The position numbers and the translations under genes are program-made. Positions 6,597 through 11,234 of a DNA stretch of 11,234 nt are shown in pieces; the first letter of the stretch is position 1; every line of letters starts with the position of its first letter. Below the pieces are notes generated by a model, which searched no databases, had not been told where the DNA came from, and was given only the letters and a program-made list of their open reading frames with translations. The DNA lies in the NCBI GenBank assembly GCA_937858255.1, contig CALLZQ010000504.1, forward strand, positions 1 to 11,234. The letters are read 5' to 3'. The DNA comes from an uncultured Tabrizicola sp. (lineage in GTDB: Bacteria > Pseudomonadota > Alphaproteobacteria > Rhodobacterales > Rhodobacteraceae).

Positions 6597-8749
6597 TTCG
6601 CACCTGCCTTCTTTTCCAGACGCCGGGCATGCAGCACCGGCTCGGTATAGCCCGAGGGCTGAACCCGCCCTTTGAACACCAGATCACAGGCCGCCTTGAA
6701 GGCAACCCCGTCAAAGCCCGGCGCCATCGGCTGATAGGCCGGATCGCCGGCGTTCTGACGGTCGACCACCGCCGCCATCTTTTGCATGGCCGCCATCACC
6801 TGTGCCTCGGCCACCACGCCATGATGCAGCCAGTTCGCAAGCGCCTGCGAGGAAATGCGGCAGGTTGCCCGATCCTCCATCAGCCCCGCATCGTGGATAT
6901 CGGGCACCTTGGAGCAGCCGACGCCCTGATCGACCCAGCGCACCACATAGCCAAGGATGCCTTGGGCGTTGTTCTCGATCTCTTGCGCGATCTCTTCGTC
7001 CGACCAGTTGGCGCCATGGGCGACCGGAATGGTCAGCAAGGCCTCGAGCGTGCCACGCGGCCCGCCTGCGGCAATCTCGGCCTGACGCGCCTTGACATCC
7101 ACCTGATGATAATGCGTCGCGTGCAGCGTCGCTGCGGTGGGCGAGGGCACCCAGGCGCAATTGGCACCCGCCATCGGATGACCGGATTTCTGGCGCAGCA
7201 TCTCGCCCATCAGATCCGGCGCCGCCCACATGCCCTTGCCGATCTGCGCCCGCCCGCGCAGCCCGCAGGCAAGGCCGATATCCACGTTGCGATCCTCATA
7301 GGACTTGATCCAGCTTGCCGCCTTCATGTCGCCCTTGCGGACCATCGGGCCGGCTTCCATGCTGGTGTGGATCTCATCCCCGGTGCGGTCTAGGAATCCG
7401 GTGTTGATAAAGGCCACCCGGTGCCGCGCCGCGCGGATGCATTCGGCGAGGTTGGCGCTGGTGCGGCGTTCCTCATCCATGATCCCCAGTTTGACCGTGT
7501 GGCGCGGCAGGCCCAGCGTCTCTTCGACCCGGTCAAAGATTTCACAGGCAAAGGCCACTTCCTCGGGGCCGTGCATCTTGGGCTTGACCACATAGACCGA
7601 ACCATGGGCGGAGTTGCGCGGCCCTTCGGTCTTTTGCAGGTCGTGCATGGCGCAAAGTGTGGTGACAAAAGCATCGAGGAGGCCCTCGCCCACCTCGTGC
7701 CCCTCGGCGTCCAGTACCGCCGGGTTGGTCATCAGATGGCCGACATTGCGCACCAGCATCAGCGCGCGGGCCTTGACCGCAAATTCACTGCCATCGGGCG
7801 CGGTATAATGCACATCGGGGTTAAGGCGCCGGGTCAGGGTGGTGCCGTTCTTGACCAGTTCCTCGGTCAGATCGCCGCGCATCAGGCCCAGCCAGTTGCC
7901 CCAGGCCAGCACCTTGTCCTCGGCATCGACGGCGGCCACGCTGTCCTCGCAGTCCATGATCGCCGACATCGCCGATTCCAGCCACAGATCGTCGATCCCC
8001 GCCGGGTCGCTGCGGCCCACCTCGGTGCCCTGGCCGGTCACGATCACCAGCCCCAGCCCGTTGCGGCGGAGCAGGATGCGCAGCCCGCCACCTTGATCGC
8101 TATGCCCGGCGAATTGCGCCGGGTCCGCCAGCCCGGTCAGGCCGCGCGTAGTCTGCACTGTCAGGCGCCCGCCCTCGACCGACAGGCCCGTCACCTCATC
8201 CCAGCGGGCGGCGTTCAGCGGCGCGGCCTGATCGAGATGTGCCTTGGCCCAGGCGACCACCCGCGCGCCGCGCGCCGCGTCATAGCCCCTACCGGCCGGC
8301 AGATCGCCGAGAGCATCCGTGCCATAAAGCGCGTCATACAGGCTGCCCCAGCGGGCATTCGCGGCATTCAGCGCATAGCGCGCATTCATCACCGGCACCA
8401 CCAGTTGCGGCCCGGGGACCAAAGCGATCTCGGGGTCGGTTCCCGTGGTCTCAATCTCGAAGGCCGGGCCTTCGGGGACCAGATAGCCGATCTCTGCGAG
8501 AAACGCGCGATAGGCCCCCATATCGACCGGCTGACCGCGCCGTGCCCGGTGCCAGTCGTCGATTTGTGCCTGCAACGCCTCACGACGGGCCAACAGATCG
8601 CGGTTCTTGGGCATCAGATCGCGCACCGCTGCCGCCAGCCCCTGCCAGAAGCGGCCTGCCTCGACCCCAGTCCCCGGCAGGGCTTGCGTTTCCACAAAGT
8701 CTTTCATCCGGGCATCCACCTGAAGCCCCTCGATCATGACGCGCCCCAT
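6593..8749 (-). CDS. glcB: Malate synthase G
   Basis: Malate synthase G condenses glyoxylate with acetyl-CoA to malate, the second step of the glyoxylate shunt and of glycolate use, in the cytoplasm. The length (718 residues) fits the G isoform (E. coli 723). Landmarks are [12 protein letters not shown] near the N-terminus, [15 protein letters not shown] (265-279), RNVGHLM (334-340), [17 protein letters not shown] (422-438), [14 protein letters not shown] (451-464) and [12 protein letters not shown] with D626. By correspondence with the E. coli enzyme, R334 is the active-site arginine, E426 and D454 are the magnesium ligands, and D626 is the catalytic base. The start at 8749 has a GGGGGG Shine-Dalgarno about 5 bases upstream; ATG 8737 is the alternative. 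The gene is first in a two-gene operon with the GlcG-like gene and divergent from an ArsR-type regulator. No isocitrate lyase gene is in the window. Confidence 0.97.
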   Translation of the reverse strand: MGRVMIEGLQVDARMKDFVETQALPGTGVEAGRFWQGLAAAVRDLMPKNRDLLARREALQAQIDDWHRARRGQPVDMGAYRAFLAEIGYLVPEGPAFEIETTGTDPEIALVPGPQLVVPVMNARYALNAANARWGSLYDALYGTDALGDLPAGRGYDAARGARVVAWAKAHLDQAAPLNAARWDEVTGLSVEGGRLTVQTTRGLTGLADPAQFAGHSDQGGGLRILLRRNGLGLVIVTGQGTEVGRSDPAGIDDLWLESAMSAIMDCEDSVAAVDAEDKVLAWGNWLGLMRGDLTEELVKNGTTLTRRLNPDVHYTAPDGSEFAVKARALMLVRNVGHLMTNPAVLDAEGHEVGEGLLDAFVTTLCAMHDLQKTEGPRNSAHGSVYVVKPKMHGPEEVAFACEIFDRVEETLGLPRHTVKLGIMDEERRTSANLAECIRAARHRVAFINTGFLDRTGDEIHTSMEAGPMVRKGDMKAASWIKSYEDRNVDIGLACGLRGRAQIGKGMWAAPDLMGEMLRQKSGHPMAGANCAWVPSPTAATLHATHYHQVDVKARQAEIAAGGPRGTLEALLTIPVAHGANWSDEEIAQEIENNAQGILGYVVRWVDQGVGCSKVPDIHDAGLMEDRATCRISSQALANWLHHGVVAEAQVMAAMQKMAAVVDRQNAGDPAYQPMAPGFDGVAFKAACDLVFKGRVQPSGYTEPVLHARRLEKKAGAK

Positions 8750-8781
8750 TCCGGCCCCCCTGTTCGCATATTTGTCGGTCG

Positions 8782-8787
8782 AGTATA
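8782..8787 (-). promoter_or_regulatory. Putative -10 element of the glcB promoter
   Basis: Read on the minus strand, TATACT lies 33-38 bases upstream of the glcB ATG, in an otherwise AT-rich island. No good -35 hexamer sits at the proper distance (the best-placed hexamer is CTATCG at 17 bases), which would fit an activator-dependent promoter. This is a pattern call only. Confidence 0.4.
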
Positions 8788-8827
8788 GTTAGTGCGGCAG
8801 TTTCCGATAGGCAACAAACGCGGTAAA

Positions 8828-8837
8828 GTAATATTAC
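8828..8837. repeat. Perfect 10-bp palindrome in the glcB/arsR intergenic region
   Basis: GTAATATTAC is a perfect palindrome. It sits within GGTAA-N7-TTACC (8822-8838), so two overlapping symmetric readings exist. It lies between the divergent glcB and arsR-like starts in the most AT-rich part of the window and could be an operator for either side. Confidence 0.4.
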
Positions 8838-8843
8838 CAATTT

Positions 8844-8872
8844 TTGAAAATCAAAACTTAGTCGATTATCTA
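8844..8872 (+). promoter_or_regulatory. Putative sigma-70 promoter of the arsR-SRPBCC operon
   Basis: TTGAAA (8844-8849) is followed after 17 bases by TATCTA (8867-8872), about 28 bases before the first possible start at 8901. The -35 is good and the -10 only moderate. An imperfect palindrome, TTAG-N8-CTAA (8858-8873), overlaps the -10 and would be a natural site for repression by the ArsR-type protein encoded just downstream. The autorepression is inference. Confidence 0.45.
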
Positions 8873-8900
8873 ACTTTTACCTTGTGCGACTCGGGGTACC

Positions 8901-9275
8901 ATGCGACCAAGGGCCATGGCGCAGCATGACCCTGACCTCTCGCTGATCTTTCAGGCCCTGTCTGACCCGACCCGCCGGGCCATGCTGGTGCGTCTGGGCA
9001 AGGGGGCGGTCCCGGTCAGCGACCTTGCCGCGCCAACCGGTCTGCGTCTGCCGACGGTGATGCGCCATATTGCCGTGCTGGAAGAGGCAGGGCTGATCGA
9101 AACGGAAAAACGGGGTCGCAGCCGGATCTGTCAGGCGCGACCCGATGCTCTGCAACGGGCAAACGAATGGCTGGCCGAACGCCGCGCCGAATGGGAGGCG
9201 CGCACCGACAGGCTTGAGGCTTTTCTCGAAACCTTGGAGAATTTGGATGAAGCTGAACCCCGAGACGGATCTTGA
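8901..9275 (+). CDS. ArsR-family winged-helix regulator, non-metal type
   Basis: The 124-residue product is a small DNA-binding winged-helix protein of the ArsR/SmtB superfamily. LSLIFQALSDPTRRAMLVRL (13-32) is the hallmark first helix pair. VSDLAAPTGLRLPTVMRHIAVLEEAGLIE follows as the helix-turn-helix, with the recognition helix around LPTVMRHIAVLE, and GRSRIC as the wing. The metal-binding ELCVCDL motif is absent and only one cysteine exists, so it is not an arsenic or metal sensor. It belongs with the ArsR proteins paired with SRPBCC genes. The second Met (ATG at 8916, giving MAQHDPDLSLIF) matches homologous N-termini better, but its Shine-Dalgarno is very close; the start at 8901 follows CGGGGTACC. 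The gene overlaps the first SRPBCC gene by 29 bases. It probably represses its own operon; the ligand is unknown. Confidence 0.9.
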   Translation: MRPRAMAQHDPDLSLIFQALSDPTRRAMLVRLGKGAVPVSDLAAPTGLRLPTVMRHIAVLEEAGLIETEKRGRSRICQARPDALQRANEWLAERRAEWEARTDRLEAFLETLENLDEAEPRDGS

Positions 9276-9714
9276 ACTGATCCGCCACCTCAAGGCGTCG
9301 CCGAGCAAGGTCTGGCGCTGCTGGACCGAACCAAAGCTGATCGAGCAGTGGTTCGCCCCGCGCCCCGTCGTGACCCGCGATGTCGAAATCGACCTGCGGC
9401 CCGGCGGCAGCTTTCGCAGCACCATGGATGTGCCCGATCACGGTTCGATGGTGGGCCATGGCTGCATCCTCGACGTTGTGACCGAGCGGCGTCTCGTCTG
9501 GACCGACCTGTTGCAGGGGGGTTACCGCCCGAACGATGGCGGCTTTGGCTTTACCGCCTTTATCCTGCTGGAACCTGAGGGCGAGGGCACGCTTTACCGC
9601 GCCATTGCCCTGCACCGCACGCCCGAACAGGCCAAGAGCCATGCCGACATGGGCTTTCACGATGGCTGGGGCACGGCGGCGGCACAACTTGACGACGTGG
9701 CGCTGGCGCTATGA
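9247..9714 (+). CDS. SRPBCC domain protein (AHSA1-like), first of tandem pair
   Basis: The 155-residue product is a START/Bet v1-like (SRPBCC) protein of the AHSA1/CalC-type group. The N-terminal strand and helix (LELIRHLKASPSKVWRCWTE) followed by LIEQWFAP is the standard opening of this group. DVEIDLRPGGSF is the typical central strand, and HDGWGTAAAQLDD is the start of the long C-terminal helix that lines the hydrophobic pocket. The fold binds small hydrophobic ligands; no catalytic activity can be assigned. GGAG lies 8 bases upstream of the ATG, inside the end of the ArsR gene. It overlaps the next gene in ATGA. It resembles that gene product along its whole length and is probably an ancient tandem duplicate. 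Confidence 0.9.
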   Translation: MKLNPETDLELIRHLKASPSKVWRCWTEPKLIEQWFAPRPVVTRDVEIDLRPGGSFRSTMDVPDHGSMVGHGCILDVVTERRLVWTDLLQGGYRPNDGGFGFTAFILLEPEGEGTLYRAIALHRTPEQAKSHADMGFHDGWGTAAAQLDDVALAL

Positions 9715-10169
9715 GCGGGCGCAGCCTCCTCTTGACCCGGGTGATCAAGGCCACGCCCGAGCGCATCTGGCGCTGCTGGACGGATCCGGCGCTGTTGCCG
9801 CGCTGGTTCGGCCCCGAGGGCCATTCCTGCATCACCAAGGAAATCGACCTGCGCGAGGGTGGTCACTGGCTCTTTGACATGATTGGCCCGAAGGGTGAGG
9901 TCTATCCGAACCTCCACCGCTATCTGGTCTATGTTCCGCATCAGCGGATCGAATTCAACATGTATGACCCAAGATCCGAGGCGGTTCATGCCGAGGTTGT
10001 GGTGACGCTGACCGTGGTCGAGGGGGGCACCCGGGTGACGCAGGAGATGACTTTTTCGGATCGTGCGATGCGCGATGCGGTGGTCAATTTCGGGGCGGTC
10101 GAACTGGGCCAGACAACGCTGGCAAAACTGGCGGCCATCGCCGAAGCGGACGAAGTGGCGCCTGTCTGA
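9711..10169 (+). CDS. SRPBCC domain protein (AHSA1-like), second of tandem pair
   Basis: The 152-residue product is a second SRPBCC protein: LLLTRVIKATPERIWRCWTD then LLPRWFGPEG at the N-terminus, KEIDLREGGHW in the centre, and a C-terminal helix FGAVELGQTTLAKLAAIAE. It shares the WRCWT-P-L---WF- opening with its neighbour. The later parts differ (YPNLHRYLVYVPHQRIEFNM has no close match), so the two pockets likely bind different molecules or the proteins act as a heteromer. Its ATG overlaps the upstream TGA, which implies coupled translation in the order ArsR, SRPBCC-1, SRPBCC-2. The ligand and function are unknown. It converges on the DUF2256 gene with 16 bases between the stop codons. Confidence 0.9.
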   Translation: MSGRSLLLTRVIKATPERIWRCWTDPALLPRWFGPEGHSCITKEIDLREGGHWLFDMIGPKGEVYPNLHRYLVYVPHQRIEFNMYDPRSEAVHAEVVVTLTVVEGGTRVTQEMTFSDRAMRDAVVNFGAVELGQTTLAKLAAIAEADEVAPV

Positions 10170-10189
10170 TCGCGGGCGTGCCAGATCAG
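10166..10189. repeat. Inverted repeat spanning two convergent stop codons
   Basis: CTGATC (10166-10171) and GATCAG (10184-10189) form a 6-bp inverted repeat with a 12-base GC-rich loop. Each arm contains the stop codon of one convergent gene (SRPBCC-2 on plus, DUF2256 on minus). There is no T run, so it may be a weak hairpin terminator or chance. Confidence 0.3.
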
Positions 10190-10344
10190 CCGGGACGCTG
10201 GCCCTTGGCGGCGCCCCGGCATCGGTCAGAGCAATATTTTACCTCGTCCCAAACCTTCGCCCATTTCTTGCGCCAGGCAAAGGGACGGTGGCAGACCGAA
10301 CAGGTCTTTTGTGGCAGATCGGCCTTTTTGATCTGTTTTGCCAT
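10186..10344 (-). CDS. DUF2256 family protein, small zinc-ribbon-like
   Basis: This 52-residue gene reads [20 protein letters not shown], then [20 protein letters not shown] and [12 protein letters not shown]. It matches DUF2256: TCxVCxRPFxWRKKW, then [12 protein letters not shown]. C15/C18 and C38/C42 give a four-cysteine arrangement that should bind one zinc. There is no signal peptide, and the N-terminus is basic. The function is unknown. The family is recurrently found next to, or encoded with, cryptochrome/photolyase genes as I recall it. Here the upstream photolyase stop is only three bases before this ATG (TGA GCC ATG), so translation is very probably coupled. Alternative names seen for such proteins are only domain labels, and none implies an activity. 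Confidence 0.9.
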   Translation of the reverse strand: MAKQIKKADLPQKTCSVCHRPFAWRKKWAKVWDEVKYCSDRCRGAAKGQRPG

Positions 10345-10347
10345 GGC

Positions 10348-11234
10348 TCAGAGGTCTAGACAAAGCTGCGCGCTTTGGCGCGGGGAGCGCGGGCGCGGGC
10401 TGCGATCACTCGGGTTGCGGTCACTGGGGAAACGCGCGTCGGCGCGGCTGGCATGGCGGTGCAGGATGCGGGCAATCTCGGCGGCATCGGCTGTCTGACG
10501 GACCAAGGCCAGCGCGTCGCGCGCCGCGCGACCCGCCGCCACCAGATCGACAACGGGTTCGGGATAGCGACGACCTAGGAAATGCCGCGCGCCCTCCCAC
10601 CGCCAGGGGGTTTGCAGAAAGGCATCGGGCACCGGCGCCAGTTCCGGCACCCATCTGCGGGTAAAGGCACCGGTGGGATCCTGATCCAGCCCCTGTTTGA
10701 CCGGGTTGTAAAGCCGGGGCCGGTTGATCCCGGTCACGCCCGATTGCATCTGTATCTGTGGCCAATGGATGCCCGGCTCATAATCGGTAAAGCGCCGGGC
10801 CAGCACCGCGCCGGTAGCCCGCCAGTCAAGCCAGAGCTGATAGGAGGCAACCGCCATCACCATCGCCCGCATGCGGAAATTCAGCCAGCCAGTTGCCGCG
10901 AGATATCGCATGCAGGCGTCGACAAAGGGCAGCCCCGTCTCTCCGCCAGCCCAGGCGGCAAGGCGCGTGGCATCGGCCTCGCGCGGTCGCAAATCATCGG
11001 CGGCACGGTGCAGCGCGCGGATCTCGATCGAGGGTTCGTCTTCAAGTTTCTGGATAAAGTGATCGCGCCAGGCCAGACGGGACTGAAAACTGCTCAGCGC
11101 CCCGGTCCACCGCCCGCCGGGCCGCTCTTGCTGCCGGGCGCTGGTTGCCTGCACCACCTCGCGTATCGACAGCGTGCCAAGTGCCAGATGCGGCGACAGC
11201 CGCGAACAGGCGCGCTCTGCCCCCAGTGGGGCGG
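10348..11234 (-). CDS. Cryptochrome/deoxyribodipyrimidine photolyase family protein, 5' end cut by window edge
   Basis: The open frame enters from the right edge and gives the C-terminal 294 residues. Family members run to about 500, so the antenna-binding N-terminal domain is outside. The visible part starts with SRLSPHLALGTLSIREV, a classic photolyase FAD-domain motif. It continues through SFQSRLAWRDHF, TGLPFVDACMRYLAATGWLN, FRMRAMVMAVASYQLWLDWR, DYEPGIHWPQIQMQSGVTGI and NRPRLYNPVKQGLDQDPTGA to FTRRWVPEL. The W-Q-QMQSG-TGIN-R-YNP form is the bacterial cryptochrome-like branch that I associate with DUF2256 neighbours. It differs from the W-W-AG-D motif of classical CPD photolyases, so light-driven repair is likely but not shown. 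The C-terminus is a low-complexity basic Ser/Pro/Arg/Asp tail ending SAQLCLDL. The cysteines expected for a CryB-type [4Fe-4S] cluster are not seen. DUF2256 follows three bases downstream. Confidence 0.92.
   Translation of the reverse strand, partial: APLGAERACSRLSPHLALGTLSIREVVQATSARQQERPGGRWTGALSSFQSRLAWRDHFIQKLEDEPSIEIRALHRAADDLRPREADATRLAAWAGGETGLPFVDACMRYLAATGWLNFRMRAMVMAVASYQLWLDWRATGAVLARRFTDYEPGIHWPQIQMQSGVTGINRPRLYNPVKQGLDQDPTGAFTRRWVPELAPVPDAFLQTPWRWEGARHFLGRRYPEPVVDLVAAGRAARDALALVRQTADAAEIARILHRHASRADARFPSDRNPSDRSPRPRSPRQSAQLCLDL

Noticed and set aside
7421..8788. A 455-codon plus-strand open frame
   Set aside because: It is antisense to malate synthase G, with His/Arg/Gln-rich composition typical of shadow frames and no recognisable domain.
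8901..9275. Reading the ArsR-family gene as an arsenic or metal resistance regulator
   Set aside because: The ELCVCDL metal site is missing, there is only one cysteine, and the neighbours are SRPBCC genes rather than arsenate reductase or metal exporters.
10348..11234. Assignment of the photolyase to the CryB/FeS-BCP group known from Rhodobacter
   Set aside because: The visible C-terminal part lacks the four cysteines that hold the [4Fe-4S] cluster in that group, and its FAD motifs fit a different branch.

Overview
The window is a GC-rich chromosomal segment whose gene content and order point to an alphaproteobacterium of the Rhodobacteraceae/Paracoccaceae type. The evidence is the aerobic cobaltochelatase genes cobT and cobS, a J-domain gene next to bolA beside cobS, a Tat-exported MsrB, and an iso-functional malate synthase G. 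This assignment rests on protein resemblance and synteny recalled from knowledge, not on a search. Both window ends cut genes: cobT at base 1 and a cryptochrome/photolyase at base 11234.

Left part (1-5600), cobalamin and oxidative-repair neighbourhood. cobT (minus strand, 3' end missing) and cobS (minus) encode the VWA and AAA+ subunits of the CobNST cobaltochelatase. They are separated by a plus-strand NADPH-dependent FMN reductase gene and a small minus-strand secreted protein gene that meet tail to tail. A strong hairpin terminator ends the cobS transcript. Divergent from cobS is a Tat-exported methionine-R-sulfoxide reductase (MsrB). Next come a minus-strand J-domain protein with a Cys/His cluster and, divergent from it, bolA followed closely by a YdeI/OmdA-like gene.

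Middle (5600-8900), glyoxylate metabolism. A minus-strand pair, glcB (malate synthase G) then a GlcG/HbpS-like gene, is joined by an ATGA overlap. It converges on the YdeI gene with overlapping stop codons. The glcB start lies behind a short AT-rich intergenic region shared with a divergent regulator.

Right part (8900-11234). An ArsR-family regulator and two tandem paralogous SRPBCC (AHSA1-like) genes form a tightly overlapping plus-strand operon. It converges on a minus-strand pair in which a cryptochrome/photolyase (FAD-binding half visible) is followed three bases later by a 52-residue DUF2256 zinc-ribbon-like protein.

No RNA gene, insertion sequence, CRISPR array, prophage or attachment site was seen. 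The longest gene-free stretches (about 1620-1817, 3909-4084, 5223-5332 and 8750-8900) are all under 200 bases and read as promoter regions. Most of the window is ordinary core or accessory metabolism. The points most worth checking are the ArsR-SRPBCC-SRPBCC operon with its AT-rich control region, the translationally linked cryptochrome-DUF2256 pair, and the abnormal CobT sequence right at base 1.
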